A stretch of 64,000 bases of DNA, taken from assembly GCF_900107215.1 (NCBI RefSeq), contig NZ_FNPD01000001.1, forward strand, positions 62,001-126,000, read 5' to 3'. Source of the stretch: Acetomicrobium thermoterrenum DSM 13490. GTDB taxonomy: Bacteria > Synergistota > Synergistia > Synergistales > Acetomicrobiaceae. Below, piece by piece: positions 22,001 through 32,531 of this stretch. Numbering within the stretch: the first letter of the stretch is position 1; every line of letters starts with the position of its first letter. The position numbers and the translations under genes are program-made. Below the pieces are notes generated by a model. It did not search any database, had not been told where the DNA came from, and saw nothing but the letters and a program-made list of their open reading frames with translations.

Positions 22001-22565
22001 CGACGGGAGGACGGGCGAACCCTTCGAGAATAAAGTTACCGTGGGATATATGTACATGCTCAAGCTGATCCATCTTGTCGACGACAAGATCCATGCCAGA
22101 TCCGTTGGCCCCTATAGCTTGATAACGCAACAGCCTCTGGGAGGAAAATCTCAATTTGGCGGACAACGCTTCGGAGAAATGGAAGTTTGGGCCCTGGAAG
22201 GATATGGCGCATCTCACATATTGCAGGAGATGCTCACCATCAAATCCGATGATGTACAGGGGCGCCTCAAGACATTCGAGAGCATAGTCAAAGGTCAAAA
22301 CATAGGAAACCCCGGTGTGCCCGAGAGCTTTAGGGTACTCGTAAAAGAGCTTCAGGGATTGGGCCTTGATGTGCAGGTCCTTTACGACGACGACAGTGTT
22401 GGCTACGTTGAGGAGGAAGAGCAGAATATAGTTGAAGTGAAGAAAGAGGCGGAGAAAAAACCTCAGACAAAAAAGGAAGAGGCAAAGATAGGTTTGGAAG
22501 CCAGGATCTTCGGCGATCCGGACGATGACGAAGCAGAAGTGGATCCTGAGGGGGATGATGCGTAA
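19014..22565 (+). CDS. rpoB: DNA-directed RNA polymerase subunit beta
   Basis: 1183 residues, the beta subunit of RNA polymerase. The rifampicin region around 20340-20420 keeps the wild-type-like Phe-Met-Asp-Gln, Thr-His-Arg-Arg-Arg and Leu-Ser-Ala-Met-Gly residues, so no classic rifampicin-resistance change is seen. It lacks the large E. coli-type insertions. The C-terminus ends in a charged, disordered-looking tail of about 50 residues with a Lys/Glu-rich part and then an Asp/Glu-rich part. A GGGAGGT ribosome-binding site precedes ATG 19014. rplKAJL, the usual upstream partners, are absent here. Confidence 0.98.
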   Translation: MSNFVNMGRKRERLFFGPSKELVALPYLVELQHQSYKWFLQPDEAPDYRKSQGLQELLEEIFPIESYDGSFVIEFVRYYIDPPTLTEEEARQKDLTWSMPLRATVQLINRGTGEIKEEEIFLGDFPVMTDRGSFIINGTERVVVNQLARSAGVYFSIETGAPGQEVYKAKIIPDRGAWLEFDLTPGDVLSVNIDNRRKVPATALLKAFGIRDNTELLRTFGGVEEEVDIVEEEIRGRLIAEDIIDSAGHVVIPKNDRLTKEHVEVLWNSGRTKVRLWNVDPVFAATLERDGTDTPEEAMLEIFRRMRPNEPLRVENAKDYVYSLFFDTRRYNLGRVGRYKLNRRLGLNISEEVRLLTIDDLVTIVKGILNLRDGLEREDDIDHLANRRVRSVGELLQNQIRIGLLRMERIAKDRMTTIPDLSTATAHDLINIRPISAAIREFFGSSQLSQFMDQTNPLADVTHRRRLSAMGPGGLTRERAGFEARDVHPSHYGRICPIETPEGPNIGLVTSLANYARVNEYGFLMSPKRVVRDRYVTDEVVYLPADEEDEAFVARANIPLDEEGRICEEEVHVRHRGSIVIVPPEQVNYVDVTPKQIVSVSAALIPFLEHDDANRALMGSNMQRQAVPLMQSESPLVGTGMEEKVARDSGACILAKRPGTVTYVDANKIQVTTEDGLVDTYTLIKFRRSNQGTVIHQRPIVRKGDFVNEGDFLADGQAVDHGELALGRNVLVAFMGWEGYNFEDAILLSERLVKEDVYTSIHIEEYEIDARDTKLGPEEITRDIPNVGEDQLKNLDEKGIVRIGAEVRAGDILVGKVSPKGETDQTPEEKLLRAIFGEKAREVRDTSLRVPHGEGGKVVAVKRLSRDEYGDDLPPGVNEVVKVFLAQIRKITVGDKMAGRHGNKGVVSRILPVEDMPYLPDGTPVDVVLNPLGVPSRMNLGQVLETILGFVAYHNGWSVATPVFEGVSVDEIFKYMEEIRDRKLPDLTRDGSIVLYDGRTGEPFENKVTVGYMYMLKLIHLVDDKIHARSVGPYSLITQQPLGGKSQFGGQRFGEMEVWALEGYGASHILQEMLTIKSDDVQGRLKTFESIVKGQNIGNPGVPESFRVLVKELQGLGLDVQVLYDDDSVGYVEEEEQNIVEVKKEAEKKPQTKKEEAKIGLEARIFGDPDDDEAEVDPEGDDA

Positions 22566-25500
22566 ATGAACAATCGCGAAATTGTAGGCGTTCGAATCAG
22601 GTTGGCAAGTCCCGAAAGGATAAGGGAACTGTCAAGCGGCGAGGTAAAACGCCCTGAGACGATAAATTACAGGACCCTTAGGCCCGAAAAGGACGGTCTC
22701 TTTTGCGAGCGCATTTTTGGACCTGTAAAGAGTTACGAATGCGCCTGTGGGAAATACAAGCGAAACGGCCCTAAATTTAAGGGCATAGTGTGTGACCGCT
22801 GTGGAGTCGAAGTTACCGACAGCAAGGTGAGAAGGGAGAGGATGGGCCATATAGAGCTCGCCTGTCCGGTCGTTCACATCTGGTATCTGCGCGGCATCCC
22901 GAGCAGGTTGAGCCTGTTTTTAGGAACGACGTCTAAAGATCTGGAGAGAGTGGTGTATTTCGCCCCTTTAAGGCGAAGGGAAATCCTCTACAAAGTAGTA
23001 ATGGAGGGCAAAAGGCCCGATCTGGTCAAAAAAGGCGATCTCATACCCGCCTGCGAAGAGCGCATCCACAGGCACTACGATCCTAAATTCAAAGCTGAGG
23101 AAGCGTATCGTATCACTAGAGTAGACGATTTGCCCTTAAAAGAGGGGGATATACTTTCGGCCCAACAGGTATCTCGCTATCGAACGGAGTATGGCGATGA
23201 CCTTTTTAAAGTCGAGCCGGCTTACACGATTACCGAGATAGAAGAAGCCAATTTCAGGGTTGGCGATGTGGTAAGCCAGAGCGACATCGAACGACTCCAA
23301 AGACATGGCGTCAAGGTCGAATTCCAGAGGGCGGCTATCAAAAATCAGGAGGCTTTTATGGTCGTCGCTGCTGTGCGCCTGCCCTTTTCTAAGGACGATG
23401 TGGTTTCGACTTCCGAGTTACAGCTTTATATGAAAAACTATCCGGGCAGATTTACCTCTCAGCAGGAGACAGTGGCCATCGAGGATCCTTCATATATAGT
23501 GATAGACGGAAGCGATTCGCCCTTTGAGCAGTGCGACATCATAGTCGAAAGAGAACAAAGGCTGTGCAAGGCTTACGACAAGGATTTTGCAGCAGGCATC
23601 GGGGCGGAAAGCATTTTAGAGTTACTCAAGAACATAGATATAGACGAGTTGGCCATATCCCTTAGAGAAGAGATCGCGAATTCGACGGGCCAAAAGAAGC
23701 GCAAACTGATAAAACGTCTTCAAGTTGTGGAAGATTTCAGGAAGGGCGACAGCAAGCCGGAGTGGATGATCATGAGCGTTCTTCCAGTCATTCCTCCGGA
23801 TTTGCGCCCCATGGTGCAGCTCGACGGCGGCAGATTTGCCACTTCCGATTTGAACGACCTTTACAGGAGGGTCATCAACAGGAATAACCGTTTGAAAAAG
23901 TTACAGGAACTCCGAGCCCCGGAGATGATCATAAGAAACGAGAAGAGAATGCTTCAGGAAGCCGTGGATGCCCTGATAGACAATGGACGGGTTGGTAAGG
24001 CCGTTTTGGGCGCAGGCAACCGTCCCCTTAAGAGTTTGACCGATTTGCTAAGGGGGAAGAAGGGACGCTTCCGTCAGAACTTATTGGGTAAGCGCGTCGA
24101 CTACTCGGGCAGGTCCGTAATAGTCATTGGTCCGGAGCTCAAGCTTTACCAATGCGGTCTACCAAAAGAAATGGCACTGGAGCTATTTAGGCCTTTCGTA
24201 ATGCATAAGCTTATTGAGAAGGGTATAGCCTCAAACGTAAAGGGCGCAAAGCGCGTTATAGAGCGCAGGAGAGATGAGGTATGGGAAGCCCTGGAAGAGA
24301 TAATCAAAGACCATCCCGTTATGCTCAATCGCGCGCCCACTTTGCACCGTCTGGGGATTCAGGCCTTTGAGCCCCTGTTAATGGAAGGCAAGGCTATAAG
24401 GCTTCATCCACTGGTCTGTACCGCCTTTAACGCAGACTTCGACGGAGACCAGATGGCCGTTCACGTTCCTCTTTCTTTGGAGGCTCAAGCGGAGTCGAGG
24501 GTATTGATGCTGGCGGGGCACAATCTGTTGTCGCCGGCCCACGGTAAACCTATAGTTACGCCCACGCAGGATGTTGTTTTGGGAATATATTACTTGACTG
24601 CAATGACCGAGGGGCGTAAGGGAGAGGGCATAGTTTTCAGGGATATTGAAGACGTATTGACGGCTCTGGATCACGGAGTGGTCCACCCCCACGCAAAGGT
24701 GAAGATGTGGTGGGATGGGCAGCTGATCGAGACCTCGCCGGGGAGGGCTTTGTTCAACAGCATGCTTCACCCGTCGTTGAGGTATATCAATAAACAGATT
24801 GCCAAAAAGGACCTGGGGGCCCTGCTGGATATGGCCTTCGACCGAGTAGAACACGAAGACCTGGTCAAGATGTTAGATGACGTTAAACTTCTTGGCTATC
24901 GATGGTTTACCAAATCTGGAGTTTCCTTGAACATAGATTCGATCGTCATCCCTATCGAGAAACAAGAGATTGTTAGGGAAGTAATGGAAAAGGAGAGCGA
25001 ACTCAACAACCAGTACGGCATGGGCATCCTCACCGAGGACGAATATTTGAGGCAAACAGAGCTTCTTTGGACGGAGGCCGCATCCAAAATCGCGGACTGC
25101 ATTTTGGAGCATATGGATGAATTAAATCCACTTCGCATGATGATAGATTCCGGCGCTCGCGGTAGCAAGAGCCAGGTTTCCCAGATGGCGGGAATAAGGG
25201 GAGTCATGGCCGATCCCTCCGGTAAAGTCATCGACTATCCTATCGTTTCCAACTTTAGGGAAGGGCTGAACATGTTGGAATACTTCATTTCCACCCATGG
25301 CGCCAGGAAGGGGTTGGCCGACACGGCATTGAGGACGGCCAAGTCTGGTTATCTGACGAGACGACTTGTCGATGTGTCGCAGGACATCATTGTCCTCGAG
25401 GAAGATTGCGGCACAGATCAAGGCGTCTACATCACTCCCCTGCTTCAAGACGACAAGGTCGTGATCCCTTTGAACGAAAGGATTTACGGCAGGACAGCTC

Positions 25501-27524
25501 TGGAGGATGTGCGCCATCCTGTCGATGGGACTGTTTTAGTCGGGGCGGGCGAGATCATAGATCAGGAAAAGGCCGACGCCATAGAGGCTGCAGGAGTAAA
25601 GGGCCTTTGGGTCAGAAGTCCTATGTCTTGCGCATTGCGCAATGGTATATGCCAGAAATGTTACGGCCTTGATTTGGCCACGAGAAAGCCCGTAGCCATA
25701 GGTGAAGCCGTGGGAGTCGTGGCAGCCCAGTCTATCGGTGAACCCGGCACCCAGCTCACCATGAGGACGTTCCATACCGGTGGCGTGAGGATTACGGGCG
25801 AGGACATCACTCAAGGGCTTCCCAGGGTGGAACAGCTCTTTGAAGCGAGAAAGCCAAAGAAGACGGCCTTACTATCCGAGGTCGACGGAGTCGTAACTGA
25901 GATTCGAGAGATGGAGGGCAAAAGAAAGATCGTCATACAATCCGCCGACAACCCCGAGGAAAAGATGAGCTTCAACGTCTCCACGGCTCAAATGCTCCTC
26001 GTCGAAGAGGGAGACGAGGTGAAGAAGGGCCAAGTGCTGACCGAAGGCTACATCGACCCCCAGCAGTTGATGGAGGTCAATGGTATCGAGGCCGTGCACG
26101 CCTACATGGTTGATGGCATCCAGGAGGTTTACAAATCTCAAGGTGTCTCCATAAACAATAAACATATAGAGGTAATATTGCGCAAGGTTGCGCCCGTCAA
26201 CAAAGTTCGGATAGCCGATGAAGGAGATACCTCCTACGTGGTTGGTGAAATAGTGTGGATCGACGAGCTGGAAAGGGAAGTCCAGGAAATCAGAGAGCAT
26301 AACCAGCAATGCATAGATAATTCCGTTGCCATGTTGAAGGGTAAAATCCTCAAGGATGTTATCGGCAAGGGATCGCTGGACCACGCCGCTCAGTACAAAG
26401 GAGAGGCTCTCGACGAAGGGGCCATCAAGATCCTGTTGCAGCCAGGTACAGCTCTTACTGAATTGATAGTTGAAGATGAGGGAGAATTAGTAAGGGTTGT
26501 AGTGGGAGAATCCATTTTCAGACGCGAGCTTGAAGGGTTGGAGCTCGTCGAGGATTACGAATCCGTCGATGGCGTGAAGATCGATGCCGGTAGTTCGCTT
26601 TCGATGAAACAGCTTACCCTTATCACCAAAGACCTGCGAAGGCCCTTGCAGATCCTGGATACGGACAAGCTATTCTCCCTTTGTGACGTTACCTATTTAG
26701 CCGAGGATGTTGTAAGCGGCGATAGGGTTATAGCTGCCAAGGATGCTCTTTTGACAAGGGAAGCCGCTTTAAAGATAAAGGAGAGCTTCATTAAAGAAAT
26801 CAAGGTATGGAAGGCTCCCGAGACGATAGATCTGCCCGATGCCATCCAGGAATACCTGATCAGCAAGATATGGGGCAGGCCGCTTGGCAAGGTTATTGAT
26901 GCCAGCGGAAACGAACCCATAGATGTCCCGCCTATAGTGGACGGCAGCATTGTTCGCGGTATAATTGAAGGCGATATAACAGCTATAGAGGCTGACGGCG
27001 AGATATATTCGCGCCAGAAAATACTTCACAGCGTCCTTACCGAAAAAATTTACGGAAAGGTCCTGCTCGAGCCTGTTAAGGATAAATTGGGTAACGTTGT
27101 CGTGCCTGCAGGGACAGAAGTTAATCAGCAGGTTCTAGAACGCCTAACCGAGCTGGAGCCGACGAAGATCGTCATTAGGCCGATACTGGCGTTGTCTCAA
27201 GTCGAAAGGCTTATACAAAAGGTGACCTTCGTGAGAAAACTTCGCCAGGAGCCGATATGGAAGCCGGTATTATTGGGCATAACTAAGGCTGCTCTTGCAA
27301 CGGACAGCTTCCTTTCGGCCGCGTCCTTCCAACAGACGGCTCAAGCGTTGGCATCGGCCGCCGTTCGCGGCGAAGTCGATTACCTTAAAGGTTTGAAGGA
27401 AAACGTCATAATAGGACACCTGATACCTGCCGGAACAGGCGCTACCGTGAATCGCAACTTCGAGGTAGTCGAAGTGGAGAGAGAGCCCGCTTTCGAATCC
27501 GTTTCGGCGGATCGAGCGGGGTAG
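22566..27524 (+). CDS. rpoC: DNA-directed RNA polymerase subunit beta' with two large insertions
   Basis: 1652 residues, about 250 more than E. coli. The first zinc site is Cys59, Cys61, Cys76 and Cys79. The catalytic Asn-Ala-Asp-Phe-Asp-Gly-Asp loop starts at residue 622 with Asp624, 626 and 628. The second zinc site lies near residues 965-1035. Compared with E. coli the protein carries roughly 160 extra residues after about residue 140 and roughly 290 between about 1250 and 1540, while the E. coli trigger-loop insertion SI3 is missing: the segment Thr-Phe-His-Thr-Gly-Gly joins almost directly to Gly-Leu-Pro-Arg-Val. The start ATG follows the rpoB stop without a gap. Confidence 0.98.
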   Translation: MNNREIVGVRIRLASPERIRELSSGEVKRPETINYRTLRPEKDGLFCERIFGPVKSYECACGKYKRNGPKFKGIVCDRCGVEVTDSKVRRERMGHIELACPVVHIWYLRGIPSRLSLFLGTTSKDLERVVYFAPLRRREILYKVVMEGKRPDLVKKGDLIPACEERIHRHYDPKFKAEEAYRITRVDDLPLKEGDILSAQQVSRYRTEYGDDLFKVEPAYTITEIEEANFRVGDVVSQSDIERLQRHGVKVEFQRAAIKNQEAFMVVAAVRLPFSKDDVVSTSELQLYMKNYPGRFTSQQETVAIEDPSYIVIDGSDSPFEQCDIIVEREQRLCKAYDKDFAAGIGAESILELLKNIDIDELAISLREEIANSTGQKKRKLIKRLQVVEDFRKGDSKPEWMIMSVLPVIPPDLRPMVQLDGGRFATSDLNDLYRRVINRNNRLKKLQELRAPEMIIRNEKRMLQEAVDALIDNGRVGKAVLGAGNRPLKSLTDLLRGKKGRFRQNLLGKRVDYSGRSVIVIGPELKLYQCGLPKEMALELFRPFVMHKLIEKGIASNVKGAKRVIERRRDEVWEALEEIIKDHPVMLNRAPTLHRLGIQAFEPLLMEGKAIRLHPLVCTAFNADFDGDQMAVHVPLSLEAQAESRVLMLAGHNLLSPAHGKPIVTPTQDVVLGIYYLTAMTEGRKGEGIVFRDIEDVLTALDHGVVHPHAKVKMWWDGQLIETSPGRALFNSMLHPSLRYINKQIAKKDLGALLDMAFDRVEHEDLVKMLDDVKLLGYRWFTKSGVSLNIDSIVIPIEKQEIVREVMEKESELNNQYGMGILTEDEYLRQTELLWTEAASKIADCILEHMDELNPLRMMIDSGARGSKSQVSQMAGIRGVMADPSGKVIDYPIVSNFREGLNMLEYFISTHGARKGLADTALRTAKSGYLTRRLVDVSQDIIVLEEDCGTDQGVYITPLLQDDKVVIPLNERIYGRTALEDVRHPVDGTVLVGAGEIIDQEKADAIEAAGVKGLWVRSPMSCALRNGICQKCYGLDLATRKPVAIGEAVGVVAAQSIGEPGTQLTMRTFHTGGVRITGEDITQGLPRVEQLFEARKPKKTALLSEVDGVVTEIREMEGKRKIVIQSADNPEEKMSFNVSTAQMLLVEEGDEVKKGQVLTEGYIDPQQLMEVNGIEAVHAYMVDGIQEVYKSQGVSINNKHIEVILRKVAPVNKVRIADEGDTSYVVGEIVWIDELEREVQEIREHNQQCIDNSVAMLKGKILKDVIGKGSLDHAAQYKGEALDEGAIKILLQPGTALTELIVEDEGELVRVVVGESIFRRELEGLELVEDYESVDGVKIDAGSSLSMKQLTLITKDLRRPLQILDTDKLFSLCDVTYLAEDVVSGDRVIAAKDALLTREAALKIKESFIKEIKVWKAPETIDLPDAIQEYLISKIWGRPLGKVIDASGNEPIDVPPIVDGSIVRGIIEGDITAIEADGEIYSRQKILHSVLTEKIYGKVLLEPVKDKLGNVVVPAGTEVNQQVLERLTELEPTKIVIRPILALSQVERLIQKVTFVRKLRQEPIWKPVLLGITKAALATDSFLSAASFQQTAQALASAAVRGEVDYLKGLKENVIIGHLIPAGTGATVNRNFEVVEVEREPAFESVSADRAG

Positions 27525-27532
27525 GAGCCTCG

Positions 27533-27563
27533 TCAAGTGGGTTCCAAAAAGGGGCCCACTTGA
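27533..27563 (+). terminator. Hairpin after rpoC (possible terminator or attenuator)
   Basis: An inverted repeat forms a 13-bp stem (two G-U pairs) with an AAAAA loop: 27533-27545 pairs with 27551-27563. It starts 8 bases after the rpoC stop. No clean U-run follows at once; the next T-rich stretch is about 20 bases on, so intrinsic termination may be partial. The 3' arm contains the first four bases of the -35 box of the next promoter. Confidence 0.6.
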
Positions 27564-27588
27564 CATTGCGCTTCGGCGTTGTTATTAT
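27560..27588 (+). promoter_or_regulatory. sigma70-type promoter for the str operon
   Basis: -35 TTGACA at 27560-27565, a 17-base spacer and -10 TATTAT at 27583-27588. This is a near-consensus promoter placed about 36 bases before the GTG of ybxF, so the operon is likely to have its own strong start in addition to any read-through from rpoBC. The leader is about 30 bases. Confidence 0.85.
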
Positions 27589-27624
27589 TCCTCGGTGCCT
27601 TATGTCACGAGAAGGTGATTTATT

Positions 27625-27894
27625 GTGCCCTTACAGGAGCTGGCTGCAGGCAAACGCGTAGTTGGTGCCAGAAGCGTCTATAGGAAGTTGATCAAGTCGG
27701 AGATCGTAAAAGTATTCGTCGCACGTGATGCCGAAAAAAAGGTCATCGAATCGGTGCTCAAAGAGGCGGAAGCGAGGAGCATCCCGGTGGAATGGGCGGA
27801 TGACTCTAAGATATTAGGAAGGGCCTGTTTGATCGAGAGGCCGGCGGCAGTAGCCGGCTTATTAATAGATCGAAGAATCAATAATATAAGATAG
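27625..27894 (+). CDS. ybxF: L7Ae-like RNA-binding ribosomal protein (YbxF type)
   Basis: An 89-residue L7Ae/L30e-fold protein. In this family the RNA-binding face recognises kink-turn RNAs; the Ala-Gly-x-Arg and Val-Glu-Trp-Ala-Asp segments fit the fold. It sits directly before rpsL, the position of ybxF in the Bacillus str operon. The start is GTG at 27625 after AGAAGGTGA. The exact ribosomal or RNA target is not evident. Confidence 0.85.
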   Translation: MPLQELAAGKRVVGARSVYRKLIKSEIVKVFVARDAEKKVIESVLKEAEARSIPVEWADDSKILGRACLIERPAAVAGLLIDRRINNIR

Positions 27895-27926
27895 TTATTT
27901 TTAAGCAGATCGAAGGGGGGACATTT

Positions 27927-28298
27927 GTGGCTACTATCAATCAGCTAATACGCCAAGGGCGTAAGGAGAAGAAGAAGCGATCCGGTGCTCCGGCATTGCA
28001 GGGTAATCCGCAAAAGAGAGGAGTTTGCACGAGGGTCTATACCGTTACACCAAAGAAGCCAAACTCCGCCTTGAGGAAAGTGGCTCGTGTGAGGCTGACG
28101 AACGGCATAGAGGTTACGGCCTATATTCCCGGGATTGGCCATAATTTGCAGGAGCACTCGGTGGTATTGGTTCGCGGAGGGCGCGTCAAGGACCTTCCCG
28201 GCGTTCGTTATCACATTGTGCGCGGGGCTCTTGATTGCGGCGGAGTCGAAAATCGCCGTCAAGGAAGGTCTAAGTACGGCGTAAGAAAACCTAAATAG
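27927..28298 (+). CDS. rpsL: 30S ribosomal protein S12
   Basis: 123 residues, decoding-centre protein uS12. The Pro-Lys-Lys-Pro-Asn-Ser-Ala loop (about residues 41-47) keeps the lysines whose substitution gives streptomycin resistance, and the second conserved loop [10 protein letters not shown] is present near residue 84. GTG start after GAAGGGGGG. Confidence 0.98.
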   Translation: MATINQLIRQGRKEKKKRSGAPALQGNPQKRGVCTRVYTVTPKKPNSALRKVARVRLTNGIEVTAYIPGIGHNLQEHSVVLVRGGRVKDLPGVRYHIVRGALDCGGVENRRQGRSKYGVRKPK

Positions 28299-28318
28299 AG
28301 AACGAGGAGGTCGATGTC

Positions 28319-28789
28319 ATGCCGCGAAAGGGGCATGTGACTAAAAGGAAGGTTTACCCCGATCCTTTATATAAGAACGAAGCAATAGCCAAGTTTATTC
28401 ATTGCGTCATGTACGATGGTAAGAAAAGCATTGCCGAACGGATAGTATATGGAGCCTTGGAAGTGGCCGCAAAGAGGTTAAACGTATCTCCCGATGAGGT
28501 TTTCGATAAAGCTTTGGAGAACGTTAAACCCCTGATAGAGGTCAGGCCGCGGAGGGTCGGAGGAGCTACTTATCAGGTTCCAGTGGAAGTAGATCCCGCC
28601 AGAGCTCAGGCCTTGGCGATAAGGTGGATAATAAACAGCGCCAGATCTCGTAAAGGCATTCCTATGATCGAGCGCCTTGCCAGGGAATTTGTAGATGCTT
28701 ACAAGGGAGAAGGATCAGCGGTAAAGAAACGGGAAGATACCCACAGAATGGCTGAAGCAAACCGAGCTTTTGCCCATTATCGCTGGTAA
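28319..28789 (+). CDS. rpsG: 30S ribosomal protein S7
   Basis: 156 residues, uS7, primary binder of the 16S 3' major domain. The N-terminal Met-Pro-Arg-Lys-Gly and the [15 protein letters not shown] stretch near residues 74-88 are diagnostic. GAGGAGG lies upstream, and fusA follows 30 bases later. Confidence 0.98.
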   Translation: MPRKGHVTKRKVYPDPLYKNEAIAKFIHCVMYDGKKSIAERIVYGALEVAAKRLNVSPDEVFDKALENVKPLIEVRPRRVGGATYQVPVEVDPARAQALAIRWIINSARSRKGIPMIERLAREFVDAYKGEGSAVKKREDTHRMAEANRAFAHYRW

Positions 28790-28819
28790 TATGGTAATTA
28801 GGGTGGTGATTTGTAAGGC

Positions 28820-30895
28820 ATGAGCGATGCAGGAATAGATATTCGCAAAATACGCAATATTGGCATAGCAGCGCATATAGATGCAGGCAAAACGACGACA
28901 TCGGAGCGCATTCTTTTTTATACGGGAAAAATACATAGAATAGGCGAGGTGCACGAAGGCGCCGCTACGATGGACTTCATGGATCAGGAGCGCGAAAGGG
29001 GCATTACCATATCCTCGGCAGCTACGACATGCTACTGGAAGGAATATATGGTCAATTTGATTGATACGCCCGGGCACGTGGACTTTACTATGGAAGTGGA
29101 AAGATCGCTCAGGGTGTTGGATGGAGCGGTTGCCGTCTTTTGCGCTGTAGGAGGAGTTGAACCGCAGTCAGAAACGGTTTGGCGCCAGTTGGACAAGTAC
29201 AGGGTTCCCAGAATTGCTTTCGTGAACAAGATGGACAGGGTGGGCGCAAATTTCTTCGACGTTATGGAACAGATTAAGGAACGGTTAGGGGCTAACCCCG
29301 TTCCCATACAGCTGCCAATGGGCGCCGAAGATGCCTTTAAGGGCATCATCGACCTCATAACGATGCAGGCAATCGAGTACGCCGACGAGCTTGGAACCCG
29401 CTTGGAGTTGGAAGAGATACCTCAGGCTTTTCTGGCAGAGGCCAAAAAGTGGCGTGAGCGCCTGATAGAGGCCTTAGCCGAAGTTGACGACGAAATCATG
29501 GAATCCTATCTCGAAGGGCGGGAAATATCGGAGGAGAGCATAAAAAGGGCTCTGCGTTTCGGTACCATAAGTCTAAAGCTGGTTCCCATGCTTTGCGGAT
29601 CGGCCCTCAAAAACAAAGGGATTCAATTGCTTTTGGATGCGGTGATCGATTACCTTCCATCTCCCTTGGACATTCCCCCTGTAAAGGGAGTCGATCCGCG
29701 CACGGGAGAGGAAGTTGTCCGCCATACCGATGCGGAGGCGCCCTTTACGGCACTGGCTTTCAAAGTGTTGGTGGACCCATACGTCGGTCGGGTCGTCTAT
29801 ACGAGGATATATAGCGGAAAGCTACACACCGGAATGTCGGTGCTCAATACGAACACCGGGAAGAAGGAGCGTATAGGGAGAATATTGAGGGTGCATGCCA
29901 ATAAACGTGAGGACATCGAATCGGCCTTGGCCGGCACGATAGTGGCCATTCCCGGCCTTAAGAACACGAGGACGGGAGATACGCTTTGCGACGAAAAGGA
30001 ACCCGTTGTATTGGAAGGGATGAACATACCCGAACCGGTCATTTCTTTGGCCATCGAACCGGCAAGCAAGGCCGACCAGGTCAAGTTGTCCAAGGGCTTG
30101 GCTGCCCTTGCAGAAGAAGACCCGACATTTAGGGTTGCCATAGATCACGAGACGGGGCAAACGATCATATCGGGTATGGGCGAGCTTCACCTGGAGATCA
30201 TAGTAGATAGGCTGCGTAGGGAATTTGGAGTTGACGTCAGGGTCGGCAAGCCTCAAGTTGCCTACCGTGAAGCCATAAAAAGACCCGCCAGAGGAGAGGG
30301 CAAGTTCATACGCCAATCCGGCGGTCGCGGCCAGTACGGCCACGTGGTGTTTGAAATAGAAGCCCTCCCGGGACATAGGGGATACGAGTTTGAAGACAGG
30401 ATCGTGGGGGGCGTGATCCCCAAAGAATTTATACCTGCCGTACAAAAGGGTGTAGAAGAAGCCTTAACCAGCGGTGTCGTTGGGGGATACCCAGTCATAG
30501 GCATAAAGGTTGCACTGGTGGACGGGAGTTTCCATGAAGTCGACAGCTCCGAGATGGCCTTCAAGATAGCTGCGTCTATGGCTTTCAAGGAGGCGATGAA
30601 AAAGGCAGACCCTGTTTTGATGGAACCTATTATGGAGGTGGAGGTAGTAACGCCTGAGGAATACCTCGGAGACGTTATGGGAGACCTCTCATCGCGCAGA
30701 GGGCGGATCGAGGGGATGGCCACTCGATCGGGAGCAAAGGTCGTCAAGGCGTACGTTCCTCTGTCCGAGATGTTCGGTTATGCCAGTGCACTGAGGAATA
30801 AAACCTCGGGAAGGGCTACGTTTACGATGAAATTCAGCCACTACGAAGAAGTTCCTTCCGAGGTGGCGGAAAAATTGTTAGCATCGGCATCTTAG
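28820..30895 (+). CDS. fusA: Translation elongation factor G
   Basis: 691 residues, five-domain GTPase that drives translocation. The P-loop Ala-His-Ile-Asp-Ala-Gly-Lys-Thr-Thr is at about residues 18-26, Asp-Thr-Pro-Gly-His near 82 and Asn-Lys-Met-Asp near 136. Position between rpsG and tuf and the full domain IV (Gly-Gly-Arg-Gly-Gln-Tyr-Gly-His near 508) support canonical EF-G rather than a paralogue such as EF-G2 or TetM. Confidence 0.97.
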   Translation: MSDAGIDIRKIRNIGIAAHIDAGKTTTSERILFYTGKIHRIGEVHEGAATMDFMDQERERGITISSAATTCYWKEYMVNLIDTPGHVDFTMEVERSLRVLDGAVAVFCAVGGVEPQSETVWRQLDKYRVPRIAFVNKMDRVGANFFDVMEQIKERLGANPVPIQLPMGAEDAFKGIIDLITMQAIEYADELGTRLELEEIPQAFLAEAKKWRERLIEALAEVDDEIMESYLEGREISEESIKRALRFGTISLKLVPMLCGSALKNKGIQLLLDAVIDYLPSPLDIPPVKGVDPRTGEEVVRHTDAEAPFTALAFKVLVDPYVGRVVYTRIYSGKLHTGMSVLNTNTGKKERIGRILRVHANKREDIESALAGTIVAIPGLKNTRTGDTLCDEKEPVVLEGMNIPEPVISLAIEPASKADQVKLSKGLAALAEEDPTFRVAIDHETGQTIISGMGELHLEIIVDRLRREFGVDVRVGKPQVAYREAIKRPARGEGKFIRQSGGRGQYGHVVFEIEALPGHRGYEFEDRIVGGVIPKEFIPAVQKGVEEALTSGVVGGYPVIGIKVALVDGSFHEVDSSEMAFKIAASMAFKEAMKKADPVLMEPIMEVEVVTPEEYLGDVMGDLSSRRGRIEGMATRSGAKVVKAYVPLSEMFGYASALRNKTSGRATFTMKFSHYEEVPSEVAEKLLASAS

Positions 30896-30958
30896 ATGCT
30901 CTAATACAATAAGTTTAAAATTATTGAGGAATAAATTTTTTAAGGGAGGCTGACAAGC

Positions 30959-32164
30959 ATGGCAAAGGCAAAGTTTGAGAGGATGAAACCACATTTAAAC
31001 ATAGGAACCATAGGGCACATCGACCACGGCAAGACAACCTTGACCGCCGCTATAACCAGGACCCTTTCCACCCAGGGATTGGCTGACTTCACCCCCTTCG
31101 ACGAGATAGACAAGGCCCCTGAGGAGAGGGAACGCGGAATAACGATAAGCATATCCCACGTGGAGTACCAGACCGAACACAGACACTACGCCCACATAGA
31201 CTGCCCCGGACACGCCGACTACATAAAGAACATGATCACCGGAGCAGCCCAGATGGACGGAGCCATATTAGTCGTATCCGCTGCCGACGGGCCCATGCCG
31301 CAGACGAGGGAACACGTCCTTTTGGCAAGGCAGGTCAACGTCCCCTCCATAGTGGTCTTCATGAACAAGGTGGACATGGTAGACGACGAGGAACTCCTCG
31401 ACCTTGTCGAGATGGAAGTGAGAGACCTCCTTTCAAGCTACGACTTCCCGGGAGACGAAATCCCCGTGATAAGAGGCTCCGCCCTGAAGGCCCTGGAGTG
31501 CGGCTGCGGCAAGAGGGAGTGTCAGTGGTGCGGCAGGATATGGGAGCTCATGGACGCCTGCGACAGCTACATACCCCTTCCAGAGCGTCCCGTGGACCAA
31601 CCCTTCCTCATGCCCATTGAGGACGTCTTCTCCATAACGGGACGCGGTACCGTCGTCACCGGCAGGGTCGAAAGAGGAAAGATAAACTCAGGCGAGGAAG
31701 TGGAGATCGTAGGCATGAAGGAGGACAAGACAAAGACCGTGGCCACCTCCCTTGAGATGTTCAGAAAGATCTTAGACGAGGCCATAGCGGGAGACAACAT
31801 AGGAATACTCCTTCGGGGCATAGGCAAAGACGACGTGGAAAGGGGCCAGGTAGTGGCAAAACCCGGCACCATAACACCCCACAAACACTTCAAAGCCGAG
31901 ATATACGTCCTGAAGAAGGAAGAAGGCGGAAGACATACCCCCTTCTTCAACGGCTACAAACCTCAGTTTTACTTCAGGACCACCGACGTCACCGGTGAGA
32001 TAACCCTGCCCGAGGGCGTAGAGATGGTAATGCCCGGAGACAACGCCAACATAGAAGTGAAGCTCATAGTTCCCGTAGCCTTGGAGAAGGGCTTGAGGTT
32101 TGCCATAAGGGAAGGCGGACGTACAGTAGGTGCCGGCGTAGTAACGGACATACTGGACAAGTAA
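30959..32164 (+). CDS. tuf: Elongation factor Tu with a Cys-rich insertion
   Basis: 401 residues, the GTPase delivering aminoacyl-tRNA. P-loop Gly-His-Ile-Asp-His-Gly-Lys-Thr at about 19-26, Asp-Cys-Pro-Gly-His near 81, Asn-Lys-Val-Asp near 136. At the end of the G domain, after Ser-Ala-Leu-Lys-Ala-Leu-Glu, there is a segment with Cys181, Cys183, Cys188 and Cys191 that most EF-Tu proteins lack. Codon use is visibly tighter than in fusA or rpsJ, with many C-ending codons and frequent ATA for isoleucine, as expected for a very highly expressed gene. An AAGGGAGG site precedes ATG 30959. Confidence 0.97.
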   Translation: MAKAKFERMKPHLNIGTIGHIDHGKTTLTAAITRTLSTQGLADFTPFDEIDKAPEERERGITISISHVEYQTEHRHYAHIDCPGHADYIKNMITGAAQMDGAILVVSAADGPMPQTREHVLLARQVNVPSIVVFMNKVDMVDDEELLDLVEMEVRDLLSSYDFPGDEIPVIRGSALKALECGCGKRECQWCGRIWELMDACDSYIPLPERPVDQPFLMPIEDVFSITGRGTVVTGRVERGKINSGEEVEIVGMKEDKTKTVATSLEMFRKILDEAIAGDNIGILLRGIGKDDVERGQVVAKPGTITPHKHFKAEIYVLKKEEGGRHTPFFNGYKPQFYFRTTDVTGEITLPEGVEMVMPGDNANIEVKLIVPVALEKGLRFAIREGGRTVGAGVVTDILDK

Positions 32165-32165
32165 G

Positions 32166-32188
32166 TCCCCTTAAAAGTGAAAGGGGGG
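32166..32188 (+). promoter_or_regulatory. Short hairpin covering the rpsJ ribosome-binding site
   Basis: CCCCTT (32167-32172) can pair with AAGGGG (32181-32186), which is part of the AAAGGGGGG site of rpsJ, leaving an 8-base loop. The stem is only 6 bp but GC-rich at its base. It lies directly behind the tuf stop. No U-run follows, so it is unlikely to be a terminator. Confidence 0.4.
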
Positions 32189-32194
32189 ATATGA

Positions 32195-32500
32195 ATGGCT
32201 CAAAATATCAGGATTAAGTTGAAGGCCTTTGATCATAGGGTCCTGGATGCATCGGCGCTGCAGATTGCCGAAACAGCGAAAAGAACGGGGGCTAAGGTTT
32301 CAGGCCCCATACCATTGCCCACGGCGATCAATAAGTACACGGTTTTAAAGTCGCCTCACAAGGATAAAGATGCACGAGAGCAGTTCGAGGTGCGCACTCA
32401 TAAGAGGCTTATAGATATAGTCGATCCTACGCAGAAGACCATGGAAGCGCTGATGCAGCTGAACCTCCCTTCAGGAGTAGATATACAAATACAACTGTAG
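32195..32500 (+). CDS. rpsJ: 30S ribosomal protein S10
   Basis: 101 residues, uS10, also the NusE transcription factor. The family core Gly-Pro-Ile-Pro-Leu-Pro-Thr near residue 38 and the Arg-Thr-His-Lys-Arg-Leu-Ile-Asp-Ile segment near 67 are present. It heads the S10 gene run; the ATG at 32195 is preferred over an out-of-frame ATG at 32191. Confidence 0.98.
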   Translation: MAQNIRIKLKAFDHRVLDASALQIAETAKRTGAKVSGPIPLPTAINKYTVLKSPHKDKDAREQFEVRTHKRLIDIVDPTQKTMEALMQLNLPSGVDIQIQL

Positions 32501-32531
32501 GGGAGCTCTGAGCTGAAAGGAGAGAAAATTG

